From Emcibacter sp. (GTDB taxonomy: Bacteria > Pseudomonadota > Alphaproteobacteria > Sphingomonadales > Emcibacteraceae), in NCBI GenBank assembly GCA_021774785.1, contig JAJFIQ010000026.1, forward strand, positions 62,001 through 126,000: a DNA stretch of 64,000 nucleotides. Direction: 5' to 3'. The notes under the pieces were generated by a model. It was not told where the DNA came from. It worked only from the letters and a program-made list of their open reading frames with translations, and did no database searches. The translations under genes and the position numbers were made by a program. Shown here one piece after another: positions 7,884 through 16,777 of the stretch (position 1 is the stretch's first letter; each line of letters starts with the position of its first letter).

Positions 7884-8168
7884 TTAATCGTCGGAATCCT
7901 CTTTGTCTTTCTTCATCTCTTTTTTATGGTCTTTCATTTCTTTTTTATGCTTCTTCATTTCTTCCTTATGAAGCTTCATCTCTTCCTTTTTGGCTTTTTT
8001 CTCAGCCTTATGAGCTTCATGCTCTGCTTTCTTGGCTTTTTTCTTCATCATCATTTCGGCTTTTTTCTTGTCACCTTTTTCGCCCGCCTGTACGATCGCA
8101 GGACTAACAACAAATGAAGCGGCCGTCAAAACAGCAACCATGAGCTTTGGTGAAACGAGTTTACGCAT
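7884..8168 (-). CDS. Small secreted Lys/Glu/His-rich coiled-coil protein (paralogue B)
   Basis: A 94-residue protein with a signal peptide nearly identical to that of the gene at 7440-7733 (cleavage after SPAIVQA), then GEKGDKKKAEMMMKKKAKK. The rest is a repetitive charged helix (repeats like KEEMKLHKEEMKKHKKEMK) that should form a long single helix or coiled coil, ending in an acidic DSDD. Regularly placed His and Met could bind metal, but that is inference. It starts after a GAGGAG ribosome site. No known family recognised. Confidence 0.7.
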   Translation of the reverse strand: MRKLVSPKLMVAVLTAASFVVSPAIVQAGEKGDKKKAEMMMKKKAKKAEHEAHKAEKKAKKEEMKLHKEEMKKHKKEMKDHKKEMKKDKEDSDD

Positions 8169-8239
8169 AGAAGTCTCCTCTTTCAGTGATTGATATTACT
8201 TACTATATTTTGTGTGGCTCATGGTGTCCGGCAAATATG

Positions 8240-9052
8240 TCATAATTGTGACTTTAGCAAATCGATATTCGTCCGGGCCATATCCGCATATTCAGATTTC
8301 GGATAAAGGTCTATTATCCTCTGCCACGCCATACCGGCCTCTAGCTTTTTTCCCTCTTCCCGTGACAGAATACCACTTTCCAGTAAAATACCCGGATGAT
8401 CCGCCTCAAATTGTGAGGCAATACGCAAATCCAGTCGCGCCTTTAGAAAAGACCGTCTTTTACGGTAAGCCTTGGCCCGTTGCAGAAACCCTTCAAACTG
8501 TTTGTCATTCTTTTCTATGGCAAGGGTAAAATCTTCGATCGCGGCCTTATATTGCCCCCGCAAAACCTGTAATGTTCCCCGCTCCAGATATAATTCATAA
8601 TACAGGGTATTATTAAATGATAAGGCATCCGTACCCATGCCTGAAAGGGCGGCACTATAGGCCATATATGATTTGTCAAAATCCCCAGCCCCTTTCCACG
8701 CCAGCGCCGCCTGCCCATATAGCTGTACTTTGAGATTAGCATTTTTCTGCCGGGTTGCAGGGTCCGTATCCCCACCGATGACCATGTCATCCACCAGTTT
8801 CTCCAGCAATCTGGCTGCAGTTTTTACCTTGCCCCCTTCAAGCAATCCAAGTGCCTTGCAATGTCCGGCAGGAACCCCGCCCGTACCACCAAATATCCAG
8901 TCATTAGCAAAGGTCACTGCAGCTTTTGGTTCACTTTCCACCAAAGCCATACATTTTTGGTATTTCAGGGCATCATCCTCAGACGCTCGTGCTGCAATTG
9001 GCCACAGACCTGAGATAATAAGTAACAATAAATATTTCATTATATATTTCAT
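8240..9052 (-). CDS. Secreted TPR-repeat protein
   Basis: A 270-residue protein with a Sec signal peptide (MKYIMKYLLLLIISGLWPIAARA) and several tetratricopeptide-like repeats: an Ala/Tyr-rich pair around AALAWKGAGDFDKSYMAYSAAL, then LYLERGTLQVLRGQYKAAIEDFTLAIE and GFLQRAKAYRKRRSFLKARLDL. Three Cys-containing segments sit near the N-terminus. It probably acts as a periplasmic protein-interaction scaffold, partner unknown. The start may instead be the Met at 9040. It is divergent from the epimerase gene at 9134. Confidence 0.75.
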   Translation of the reverse strand: MKYIMKYLLLLIISGLWPIAARASEDDALKYQKCMALVESEPKAAVTFANDWIFGGTGGVPAGHCKALGLLEGGKVKTAARLLEKLVDDMVIGGDTDPATRQKNANLKVQLYGQAALAWKGAGDFDKSYMAYSAALSGMGTDALSFNNTLYYELYLERGTLQVLRGQYKAAIEDFTLAIEKNDKQFEGFLQRAKAYRKRRSFLKARLDLRIASQFEADHPGILLESGILSREEGKKLEAGMAWQRIIDLYPKSEYADMARTNIDLLKSQL

Positions 9053-9133
9053 TTGCAGGAATATGGCCTTAAAATTAAACAAGATCAAATTAATATAGTG
9101 ATCTTTACGGCTAAAATATGGATCAGGATTAAA

Positions 9134-9991
9134 ATGAAACGAAAGCTATTCTGTTTTGGGTTAGGCTATAGCGCAAAAAATCTCATCCGACATTTGAAGC
9201 AACGGGACACTGGCTGGCAATTTTCCGGCAGCTGTCGCACGGCATCCGATGACAACAGCCTTATTTTCGATGGCATTAAACCCATGAAAAATGGCACAGA
9301 GCTACTTGCCGATGTCACCCATATGCTCATCTCCATCCCACCGCAGAATGATATGGGTGATCCTGTTCTGCACCATCATGGGGTGGATATTTCAAAACTC
9401 AAAAACCTTCAATGGCTTGGATATTTATCCACGACCGGCATCTATGGTGACCGCAATGGCGATTGGGTCGACGATGATAGCTTGCCTGCGCCCTCATCTG
9501 TCAAAGGGCAGCAACGGCTTGACGCTGAGCAGGCTTGGCTCCGATTATTACAGGATCATAACCTGCCCGTACATATTTTCCGGCTTGGCAGCATCTATGG
9601 ACCGGAACGAAGCCAGCTCGCAAGTCTTCTGAAGGGAAAGGTAAAAAAGATCGTCAAACAGGGTCAATATTTCTCCCGCATCCATGTGGATGATATTGCG
9701 CAAGTGCTGATGGCCTCCATAAAATCGCCAAATCCCGGGCAAAGCTATAATGTGGTTGATGATATGCCGGCATCCCCCTCGAATGTCATTGACTATATCT
9801 GTGATCTGCTTCACCGGCCCCCTCTGTCACCCATAAATTTAAGTGATGCGGACATTTCCCCCATGATGAAAATATTCTATTCAGAGAATAAACGGGTTGG
9901 CAACAGGCGCATCAAACAGGAACTTAATGTCACCCTGACATATCCCACATATAAAGAAGGCTTCTCAAGCTTGGTGAGAAGCCTTCCCTGA
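9134..9991 (+). CDS. SDR-family NAD(P)-dependent epimerase/dehydratase-like protein (YeeZ-like)
   Basis: A 285-residue extended short-chain dehydrogenase-like protein. The N-terminus (KLFCFGLGYSAKNLIRHL) holds a GxGxxA nucleotide-binding turn, and LSTTGIYGD and FRLGSIYGPERS match the conserved catalytic and substrate blocks of the YeeZ-like subgroup. The usual YxxxK is not obvious: the segment is SSVKGQQRLDAEQAW. AGGA lies six bases before the ATG at 9134; an upstream in-frame start at 9053 would overlap the divergent gene. Substrate unknown. Confidence 0.8.
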   Translation: MKRKLFCFGLGYSAKNLIRHLKQRDTGWQFSGSCRTASDDNSLIFDGIKPMKNGTELLADVTHMLISIPPQNDMGDPVLHHHGVDISKLKNLQWLGYLSTTGIYGDRNGDWVDDDSLPAPSSVKGQQRLDAEQAWLRLLQDHNLPVHIFRLGSIYGPERSQLASLLKGKVKKIVKQGQYFSRIHVDDIAQVLMASIKSPNPGQSYNVVDDMPASPSNVIDYICDLLHRPPLSPINLSDADISPMMKIFYSENKRVGNRRIKQELNVTLTYPTYKEGFSSLVRSLP

Positions 9992-10007
9992 ACGTTATAG
10001 ATATTGA

Positions 10008-10457
10008 TTATTTCTTGAATGTTACTTCCTGAAGCAGAACACTACCATTCAATGTTCTGAGTGCTTCCCGATCAATATTGGCCTGAGTTGATTTATCCAA
10101 TGACCCCTGAATTTTCTTAGCCATCTTTTCGAAATATTCATTACCCCGATCAAAAGTTGCCCAATTTTTAAATTCCACCATCAAAACCAGATTTGATTCG
10201 TTTTTTCGGCGGGCCGCTACATTCATAATTTTATAGGATAAAATATCCCCGTCTTTCATTTGGGCTTCTATATATTTTCGCCAGACATTATTCAAATCTG
10301 CCAGATAGTCATTATATTTTCCCGGCTTGGTCTGAACGAATGAAATGTTCCACACAGAACCACTTTCATAAACCCGGTCCGCAGATAATGCGGACGTTGA
10401 CATAAAACTCATACATACAAAAACAGACGCAACAACACTCAATATATATTTCAACAT
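10008..10457 (-). CDS. Secreted protein, possible ferredoxin-like (Dabb/NIPSNAP-like) fold
   Basis: A 149-residue protein with a signal peptide (residues about 1-25, ending TSALSA). The mature part starts VWNISFVQTKPGKYNDYLADLNNVW and later has VLMVEFKNWATFDRGNEYFEKM, a strand-helix layout like small alpha/beta-barrel dimer proteins that act on or carry small ligands. That fold assignment is a guess from pattern. GGAGAG lies just upstream of the ATG. No neighbours give a function. Confidence 0.65.
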   Translation of the reverse strand: MLKYILSVVASVFVCMSFMSTSALSADRVYESGSVWNISFVQTKPGKYNDYLADLNNVWRKYIEAQMKDGDILSYKIMNVAARRKNESNLVLMVEFKNWATFDRGNEYFEKMAKKIQGSLDKSTQANIDREALRTLNGSVLLQEVTFKK

Positions 10458-10567
10458 TGTCTCTCTCCTTTTTTGTTGGAATCATATTTACGTTTTAGAA
10501 AAGGAAAGTTAGAATATACACATATTCTAACTTTATCAACTATTTAGTGTGTTAAGTAATTTACCCG

Positions 10568-11236
10568 CTACGCCAATAACCCAAAGGCCCGAACCGGGAA
10601 AGTACCCATGCCCTTCACCTTTACTGGCACCGCAAAGAATTTAAATCCGCTTTCAGGCAAGATATTCAAACGGGTCATATGCTCAACTATGGGAATATCT
10701 GCACCCAGCAGAATAGTGTGAACCGGGCGGGACGCACCCCGTGTATCATCTATGTTATGAGAATCAATGCCTACAAGCTCGGCGCCATTATCACGCAAAT
10801 ATTCTGCGGCAGATGCGTGTAAATAAGGAAAATTTTCAAAATATTGATCTGTTGCCCAATGGGTGGACCAATCTGTACGGATCAATACGGCCTTGCCCTT
10901 CACATCCACATGGGAAAGATGCTCATCCGTAATTTCACGCACATCAACCCCAACATTAATCACAACAGCATCCAGATTTGCCAAACTTGATAAATCCAGA
11001 TCCGACAGATCCTTGCCGTCCTCAAACCGGTGGAAAGGGGCATCCAGATAGGTTCCCGTATTTGCCACCATATCAATGTGGCCAATGTGAAAAGAGGTGC
11101 CATCTTCATAGATATCCTTTGAAGCCTCCCGCGAGAGAAAATCGCAAATAATTGGTGCGGGCAACCCTTTATAGGTGATCATGCCATGCTCAACCGTATG
11201 GCTGACATCAATTAATTTTTGCTTCTCATGGCTCAT
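10568..11236 (-). CDS. Cyclase/kynurenine-formamidase-like metal hydrolase
   Basis: A 222-residue member of the cyclase (PF04199-type) family, which hydrolyses amide or ester bonds using a metal pair. The core motif normally reads HxGTHxDxPxH; here it is NTGTYLDAPFH (about residues 59-69), so the Asp and last His are kept but the first two His are Asn and Tyr. DSHNIDD and an HTILLGADIPIVEH segment follow as in the family. Its ATG overlaps the stop of the alpha/beta hydrolase gene by four bases, so the two are translationally coupled. Substrate unknown. Confidence 0.8.
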   Translation of the reverse strand: MSHEKQKLIDVSHTVEHGMITYKGLPAPIICDFLSREASKDIYEDGTSFHIGHIDMVANTGTYLDAPFHRFEDGKDLSDLDLSSLANLDAVVINVGVDVREITDEHLSHVDVKGKAVLIRTDWSTHWATDQYFENFPYLHASAAEYLRDNGAELVGIDSHNIDDTRGASRPVHTILLGADIPIVEHMTRLNILPESGFKFFAVPVKVKGMGTFPVRAFGLLA

Positions 11237-11976
11237 GTCAACACACCTGAAAGTTCCTTAACCACCTGACATAATCGTTTTAAATCTGAATCAGTCGACA
11301 GACGGTGGTCGCCATTTTTGACATAGGTAATCACCACATCATCCGATTTAAGTCGCTCTGAAATCCGTTGTGCTGTGACGGGTGGCACATCCGTGTCCTT
11401 CATGCCCTGTATCAGGCGTACCGGACAGTCAAGGTCAATTTTTCCATCCATGATGAGGTGATCATTACCCTCAACCAATAACGTCATGGTCATGGCGTAG
11501 GGATCATCACCGTAATCGCAAGCCTCATAATAGACCCCGTCCCGCTTCAGCACTTCCTTGATCTCGTCCGAATATTGGTCCCAGCATAGCTCTTTGGTGA
11601 AATCAGGCGCCGCGGCCAACCCCACAAAACCCCTTATTCGTGCTTTTAACTCTATGGCACACAGCAATCCGATCCATCCCCCCATACTTGAACCAACCAA
11701 AATCAGATCGCCTGTGGTCACCTGATTAATGACCGCCAGCGCATCCGCTTTCCATGCGCCGATAGTGCCATCGGTAAATTCACCGGAAGATTTCCCATGA
11801 CCCGAATAATCAAAGCGCAGATAAGCTTGCCCACGGCTCCGACAAAAACTGTCCAATGCCAGAGCTTTTGATCCTTCCATATCGGACATGAACCCCGCAA
11901 AGAAAACTACTGTCGGCCCCTTGCCGTCAATTTTTTCATAGGCCAGTTTCCGGTCATTATGGCTGATAAAGTCCAT
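11233..11976 (-). CDS. Alpha/beta hydrolase (ABHD10-like)
   Basis: A 247-residue serine hydrolase. The nucleophile elbow is GSSMGGW (Ser near residue 95), the acid is probably in GMKDTDVPP, and the His is in NGDHRLS near the C-terminus. The N-terminal VVFFAGFMSDMEGSKALALDSF and FDYSGHGKSSG resemble ABHD10-type thioesterases/esterases, common in alphaproteobacteria. It is coupled by a four-base overlap to the downstream cyclase-family gene; both hydrolases may act on the same compound. No signal peptide, so cytoplasmic. Confidence 0.85.
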   Translation of the reverse strand: MDFISHNDRKLAYEKIDGKGPTVVFFAGFMSDMEGSKALALDSFCRSRGQAYLRFDYSGHGKSSGEFTDGTIGAWKADALAVINQVTTGDLILVGSSMGGWIGLLCAIELKARIRGFVGLAAAPDFTKELCWDQYSDEIKEVLKRDGVYYEACDYGDDPYAMTMTLLVEGNDHLIMDGKIDLDCPVRLIQGMKDTDVPPVTAQRISERLKSDDVVITYVKNGDHRLSTDSDLKRLCQVVKELSGVLT

Positions 11977-12102
11977 ATGCTTTCCTTCTCGACATATTAT
12001 CCAACTATATTTATAAGTTTACAGTCTTAAAAGGCAACTGCTACTTGACTCTGGGGTTTTTCCTTTTAATGTCACGCGGAAATTAAAGTCTATAAAAAAA
12101 TA

Positions 12103-14049
12103 ATGAGTGATCAAATGAATAAAAGTGCCAATGTCGCCCTAACCCTGCCCGATGGCAGTGTCCGTACCTATCCGGGTCCGGTGACCGGCAGCATTTTGGC
12201 CGCTGATATAGGGCCGGGACTAACCAAGGCCGCTATCGCCATCGTGGTCAATGGTGACCAATGGGACTTGAGCCGGGAAATAGAACAAAATTCAGACGTT
12301 GCCATCATAACCAACCGGGATGAGGCGGCTCTGGAAATTCTGCGTCATGATGCCGCCCATATTCTTGCCGAAGCGGTAAAAGAACTTTACCCTGAAGTTC
12401 AGGTCACCATCGGCCCCGCCATTGACAATGGCTTTTATTATGATTTTGCCCGTGACATTCCCTTCACCACAGACGACCTGGCCATCATCGAAAAACGCAT
12501 GGTGGAAATCATTGAACGCGATGAAGACATCATCCGCAGTGAAATGGACCGGAATGACGCGGTTAAATTTTTCCACAATATGGGCGAAGATTACAAAGCT
12601 GAGCTAATCGCCGCCATTCCAGAGGGCCAGGCCATCACCCTGTACAAACAGGGCGATTTCATTGACCTGTGCCGGGGGCCGCATCTGCCCAGCACCGGAA
12701 AGCTGGGTAAGGATTGCTTCAAGCTGATGAAAGTGGCCGGTGCCTATTGGCGCGGCGACAGCAATAATGAAATGCTACAACGAATTTATGGCACCGCCTG
12801 GCGCACCAAGAAAGAACTGAAAGCCTATCTGATCCGTCTGGAAGAAGCCGAAAAGCGCGACCACAGGAAACTGGGCAAGCAGATGAAGCTCTTTCATTTT
12901 CAGGAAGAAGCCGCCGGCATGCCCTTCTGGCATCCCAATGGCTGGACCATATATCAGGAAATTGAGGCCTACATCCGCCGCATACAAAAAAATTATAGCT
13001 ATCAGGAAATCAAAACGCCGCAGCTTGTGGACCGTATCCTGTGGGAAAAATCAGGCCATGCCGATAAATTCCATGAACATATGTATACCACCGAATCCGA
13101 CAATCGGACTTTTGCCCTGAAACCCATGAATTGCCCTTGCCATGTGCAGGTGTTCAATCAGGGAATTGTCAGTTATCGCGACCTGCCCTTACGCATGGCG
13201 GAATTTGGCTCCTGCCACCGCTATGAGCCGTCCGGCGCGTTGCACGGATTAATGAGGGTACGGAGCTTCGTGCAGGATGACGCCCATATCTTCTGTACAG
13301 AAGAACAGATAACAGACGAATGTATCACCTTCTGTAAGATGCTGCTGGAGGTTTATAAGGATTTCGGCTTTGAAGATGTGAAGGTTAAATTTTCTGACCG
13401 TCCGGATGTGCGCGCGGGAAATGATAATGTCTGGGATAAAGCAGAAGCCGCCCTGATCGCTGCGGTGGACAGTGCAGGCCTTGATTATACGCTGAACCCC
13501 GGCGAAGGTGCCTTTTACGGGCCAAAACTGGAATTTGTTTTGACCGACGCCATAGGGCGCGATTGGCAATGTGGTACATTTCAGGTGGACTATGTTCTGC
13601 CCGAAAGGCTGGATGCCCAATATGTCGGCTCTGACAATGACAAACATCGCCCTGTCATGCTACATCGAGCAATTCTGGGGTCATTTGAACGCTTCATCGG
13701 TATCCTGATTGAGGAACATGCCGGACGATTCCCAATGTGGCTTGCACCGACACAAGTGGTTGTCACGGGCATTACATCAGATCAGGACGACCATGTGCGT
13801 AGCGTGTATAAGCAGCTAATAGCCGCAGGGCTTCGTGCTGAAATGGATCTGCGCAGCGAGAAGATAAATTATAAGATTCGCGAACATTCCCACGCCAAGA
13901 CTCCAGCCATTTATGTGGTTGGCGCGCGGGAGGCCGAGGAAAATACCGTAACTGTGCGCCGTTTGGGGTCAAAACAACAGAGAACTCTCGATTTGAACGC
14001 TGCAATTAATGATCTGAAGGCTGAATCACTGGCTCCAGACCAAAGATAG
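12103..14049 (+). CDS. thrS: Threonyl-tRNA synthetase
   Basis: A 648-residue class II synthetase charging tRNA-Thr. In order: TGS domain (about 1-70), editing/SAD domain with HDAAH at 82-86 and CRGPHLP, catalytic core with [44 protein letters not shown] and [19 protein letters not shown], then the anticodon-binding C-terminal domain from about 545. Length is typical. infC follows after about 110 bases, the classical thrS-infC-rpmI-rplT-pheST order, interrupted here only by a gene on the other strand. Confidence 0.98.
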   Translation: MSDQMNKSANVALTLPDGSVRTYPGPVTGSILAADIGPGLTKAAIAIVVNGDQWDLSREIEQNSDVAIITNRDEAALEILRHDAAHILAEAVKELYPEVQVTIGPAIDNGFYYDFARDIPFTTDDLAIIEKRMVEIIERDEDIIRSEMDRNDAVKFFHNMGEDYKAELIAAIPEGQAITLYKQGDFIDLCRGPHLPSTGKLGKDCFKLMKVAGAYWRGDSNNEMLQRIYGTAWRTKKELKAYLIRLEEAEKRDHRKLGKQMKLFHFQEEAAGMPFWHPNGWTIYQEIEAYIRRIQKNYSYQEIKTPQLVDRILWEKSGHADKFHEHMYTTESDNRTFALKPMNCPCHVQVFNQGIVSYRDLPLRMAEFGSCHRYEPSGALHGLMRVRSFVQDDAHIFCTEEQITDECITFCKMLLEVYKDFGFEDVKVKFSDRPDVRAGNDNVWDKAEAALIAAVDSAGLDYTLNPGEGAFYGPKLEFVLTDAIGRDWQCGTFQVDYVLPERLDAQYVGSDNDKHRPVMLHRAILGSFERFIGILIEEHAGRFPMWLAPTQVVVTGITSDQDDHVRSVYKQLIAAGLRAEMDLRSEKINYKIREHSHAKTPAIYVVGAREAEENTVTVRRLGSKQQRTLDLNAAINDLKAESLAPDQR

Positions 14050-14162
14050 GTCAATGATCATTGCAATTTACAAATTTTTCAGTAATAAAGAGTAAAACTA
14101 CACCAACTTTAACAGCTAAGCGGAACTGAGCCGAAATATGGCTCCCCGCAGGAGGAAATTAA

Positions 14163-14699
14163 ATAGCCAGACGACCAATGCAGGGCCCCCCATCCAAAAA
14201 AGGATTACGGGTTAATGATGATATCACCGAAGATAAAATCAGGTTAATTGATGATAGCGGGGAGAATCATGGAACAGTGGATCTTGAAAAGGGTCTGACC
14301 ATGGCAAAAAGTGCAGGGCTGGATCTTGTTGAGATTTCCCCCAATGCCGAACCCCCCGTGTGTAAAATTCTGGACTATGGCAGATTCCGTTATGCTGCCC
14401 AGAAGAAGGCCAGCCTAGCCAAAAAGAAACAAAAGACCGTCGAGGTAAAAGAAATCAAACTTCGTCCCGGCATTGAAAAGCATGACTATGATGTAAAAAT
14501 GCGCGCTGTGGATAAATTTCTGACCCAAGGCGACAAAGTCAAAATCACATTGCGTTTCCGGGGTCGGGAAATGGCCCATCAAGAACTGGGCATGGATATT
14601 TTAAAACGGGTCGAAGCCGACTTTCTGGAACAGGCCAAGGTGGAACAGGCCCCGAAAACGGAAGGCCGCCAGATAATCATGATACTTTCGGCCAAATAA
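14163..14699 (+). CDS. infC: Translation initiation factor IF-3, apparent AUA start
   Basis: IF-3 checks start codons and keeps 30S subunits free. The body is clear: RVNDDI, the N-domain ending [19 protein letters not shown], the Lys-rich linker, and the C-domain with [18 protein letters not shown]. The first ATG (14178) has no ribosome site nearby. An AGGAGG at 14150-14155 lies seven bases before the in-frame ATA at 14163, directly after a TAA at 14160. Starting there adds ARRP, giving [13 protein letters not shown], like the basic N-termini of other alphaproteobacterial IF-3. infC is known to use rare starts such as AUU for self-regulation. Gene 178 codons. Confidence 0.93.
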   Translation: MARRPMQGPPSKKGLRVNDDITEDKIRLIDDSGENHGTVDLEKGLTMAKSAGLDLVEISPNAEPPVCKILDYGRFRYAAQKKASLAKKKQKTVEVKEIKLRPGIEKHDYDVKMRAVDKFLTQGDKVKITLRFRGREMAHQELGMDILKRVEADFLEQAKVEQAPKTEGRQIIMILSAK

Positions 14700-14737
14700 T
14701 TTTACGAGTCGGCCCACAAATAAATTAGAATGATTTT

Positions 14738-14791
14738 AAAAAGCCCCCTAAGTTTAACGCTCATAGCTCGTGTTGATTTAGGGGCTTTTTT
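14738..14791 (+). terminator. Terminator after infC
   Basis: A long hairpin with outer stem AAAAAGCCCC(C)TAA / TTAGGGGCTTTTT (one bulged C) and inner stem TTAACGC / GTGTTGA is followed by a T-run. It ends the thrS-infC transcript. Confidence 0.8.
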
Positions 14792-14801
14792 AAGGTATAA
14801 T
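14773..14801 (+). promoter_or_regulatory. Sigma70-type promoter for a candidate small RNA
   Basis: TTGATT (14773-14778), a 17-base spacer, and a consensus TATAAT (14796-14801). The -35 lies inside the right arm of the infC terminator. A second TATAAT occurs at 14809-14814. No gene follows on this strand before the terminator at 14888. Confidence 0.55.
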
Positions 14802-14807
14802 GCTGAC

Positions 14808-14922
14808 ATATAATGTGCACCCAATGGTAAGCACATCTTGGTACGGTGAGAAATAACAGCTGAATTTTCCAACGTGACCAGAGCAAGAACCCGTCAGAGA
14901 CTATGTGTCCGGCGGGTTTTCT
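14808..14922 (+). ncRNA. Candidate small RNA between infC and the TraB-like gene
   Basis: A region of about 115 bases begins about six bases after a near-consensus promoter and ends with a hairpin AACCCGTC / GGCGGGTT (14888-14918) followed by TTTTCTTC. It holds no open frame with a ribosome site. I do not recognise it as 4.5S, 6S or tmRNA. The hairpin could alternatively serve only as a convergent terminator for the TraB-like gene. Confidence 0.4.
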
Positions 14923-15831
14923 TCATTGTATTTTGTCAACTTGGTAGCCTTTGTCACGCAGCATCCTGACAATGCCGTCCGGCCCCACCAGATGAGCAGC
15001 CCCGACAACAATAAAAATCGTCTTGTCGCCATTAATATGGGCTTCGATCGCTGGTAACCAATTCTTATTTCGGTCAACCAACAAAGCCTGATACATGGCC
15101 TGATGGGTAGCCATATCATCAATCATGGTTTTTGATAACACGTCCGAATCGCCCGATGCCCATGCCTTAAGATAACTGTTGATATAGCTTTTGAAATCCT
15201 CAAGCTTGTCCAGCGTATCCGTTAACATGGCTGATTGAACAGATAATGGATGTTTCATCAGAGCATTCATGGAATCCTGTGGTGTTTCAAGGCCAGATAT
15301 GGCCATATTTTCTTTTCCCGCCAAGACTTCTAGATATTTATCCACGCCGGAACTGGGGTCCATGCCGGTTGACATAATAGAGATGACAGAGATTTGAAGA
15401 CCCAGAAACCATGGCTTCATCTTTCGTGTCGCCGCCTCATCCATGCCCATCAGTTTTTTGGCCTGTTCCAGTATCTTGTCATAATAGACTCTATCCAGAT
15501 AATTCTGCAAATTATCATCCGCCGCAAAGAAAGCATTTTTCATTACCGTCGCCTGTAAGGCTGCCGTGGCCTCCGATGTCATTTTCGCTTCCATCACCAA
15601 TTCTTCTGAACTGTCAAAAGACTGGCTGATAATGCCATCAAACCACTGATAATTCTTCGGCAGTAGATGAAAAGAGCCAAGCAGATAAACTTTGCCCTGA
15701 CCTTTTTTGACCTGCCACAGGGCCGGACTGGCATTTACCACATCTGTTTCGGCTGCCCTGAGTGGGCCAGACAGGGTCACAACACCAAAAAACAGGATGG
15801 TAAAAAGACGCAAACTTATACTAAAAAACAT
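14923..15831 (-). CDS. TraB/GumN family protein
   Basis: A 302-residue protein with a Sec signal peptide (about 1-26). It has the two family motifs: GSFHLLP near residue 52 and GAAHLVGPDGIVRMLRDKGYQV near the C-terminus, the conserved GxxH pair of TraB/PrgY/GumN/TIKI proteins, some of which are metalloproteases. A conserved Glu in LVMEAK and GLETPQDS fits the family. It is probably periplasmic or surface-linked, with unknown substrate. It sits on the minus strand within the otherwise plus-strand translation gene block. Confidence 0.88.
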   Translation of the reverse strand: MFFSISLRLFTILFFGVVTLSGPLRAAETDVVNASPALWQVKKGQGKVYLLGSFHLLPKNYQWFDGIISQSFDSSEELVMEAKMTSEATAALQATVMKNAFFAADDNLQNYLDRVYYDKILEQAKKLMGMDEAATRKMKPWFLGLQISVISIMSTGMDPSSGVDKYLEVLAGKENMAISGLETPQDSMNALMKHPLSVQSAMLTDTLDKLEDFKSYINSYLKAWASGDSDVLSKTMIDDMATHQAMYQALLVDRNKNWLPAIEAHINGDKTIFIVVGAAHLVGPDGIVRMLRDKGYQVDKIQ

Positions 15832-15934
15832 GTGAATTCCTTTGATCGAAACCTGATAAAAATTCCTTTTACAAAAGTTAGGTTTTAATCATGTTAACAA
15901 CAAGGCAAATTTTAATAAATACACTTAGTGTCTG

Positions 15935-16096
15935 TTGACAATTAAAAGCCGTTAAATCCACTTGCAATCCCTGATGAAGAGGGTTATACACCTCAACTTC
16001 ATTGGGTGGTATGGCTAATGTAAGGGCATGCCTCATCACCCGGAAAGCTTGTCACAGGCAACTGCGACATAATATTTAAGTAAAAGGAAAAGCTAA
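15935..16096 (+). promoter_or_regulatory. rpmI-rplT leader with stem-loops
   Basis: A TTGACA at 15935-15940 may be a -35 box, but no good -10 is seen at normal spacing. The leader holds the hairpin CCCT/AGGG (15969-15983) and a larger one, GGGTG/CACCC (16004-16008 with 16037-16041) enclosing GGTATG/CATGCC. In other bacteria L20 binds such leaders to repress this operon; that role here is inferred. Confidence 0.35.
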
Positions 16097-16294
16097 ATGC
16101 CCAAGATGAAAACCAAAAGTAGTGCCAAAAAGCGCTTCAAAATCACCGCTACGGGAAAAGTACGCTCATCACAGGCTGGTAAACAGCATGGTATGATCAA
16201 GCGCACCAACAAACAGCTCCGCAACCAACGCGGAACCACCATTCTGTCTGATCAGGATGCGCGGATCGTCAAAAAATACATGCCTTACGGTTGA
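16097..16294 (+). CDS. rpmI: 50S ribosomal protein L35
   Basis: A 65-residue basic protein matching L35 from end to end: [22 protein letters not shown], then [18 protein letters not shown] and the terminal VKKYMPYG. It is a late-binding component of the large ribosomal subunit. AAAGGAAAAG lies just before the ATG. rplT follows 14 bases later, the standard rpmI-rplT operon. A structured leader of about 150 bases precedes it. Confidence 0.98.
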   Translation: MPKMKTKSSAKKRFKITATGKVRSSQAGKQHGMIKRTNKQLRNQRGTTILSDQDARIVKKYMPYG

Positions 16295-16308
16295 TTTAGG
16301 AAAAGAAA

Positions 16309-16668
16309 ATGGCACATGTTAAAAGAGGCGTGACATCTCACGCACGTCACAAAAAAGTTTTAAAACTGGCAAAAGGTTATCGCGGTCGCCGTAAAAACAC
16401 GATCAGGATTGCCATGCAGGCTGTTGAAAAAGCCGGCCAATATGCATACCGCGATCGGAAAGTTCGCAAAAGAACATTCCGCGCATTGTGGATTCAACGC
16501 ATTAATGCGGCAGCTCGTATCAACGATATGACCTACTCACGATTTATGAACGGCCTGAAACTCGCAGGCATCGAACTTGACCGTAAAGTTCTGGCTGATC
16601 TGGCCGTTCGCGAACCGGAAGCTTTCAAAGCAATTGCTGATCAGGCACAGGCAGCGTTAAACGCTTAA
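16309..16668 (+). CDS. rplT: 50S ribosomal protein L20
   Basis: A 119-residue protein with the L20 hallmarks: [30 protein letters not shown], a long basic helix that binds 23S rRNA, and the globular [16 protein letters not shown] region. L20 is essential for early 50S assembly and in several bacteria also binds its own mRNA leader to control the operon. It is followed by a strong terminator at 16704, so pheST is transcribed separately or by read-through. Confidence 0.98.
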   Translation: MAHVKRGVTSHARHKKVLKLAKGYRGRRKNTIRIAMQAVEKAGQYAYRDRKVRKRTFRALWIQRINAAARINDMTYSRFMNGLKLAGIELDRKVLADLAVREPEAFKAIADQAQAALNA

Positions 16669-16703
16669 AGTCTCTCGATCGCATTTCGGACTACTGTTCA
16701 AGG

Positions 16704-16740
16704 AAGGAGCCTGCTAACATAGCAGCAGGCTCCTTTTGTT
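16704..16740 (+). terminator. Rho-independent terminator after rplT
   Basis: A perfect 12-base stem AAGGAGCCTGCT / AGCAGGCTCCTT with an eight-base loop is followed by TTGTT. It separates rpmI-rplT from pheST. Confidence 0.9.
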
Positions 16741-16777
16741 TATTTTAGGGCAAAATTTTTATATATTGAGTGAAAAT

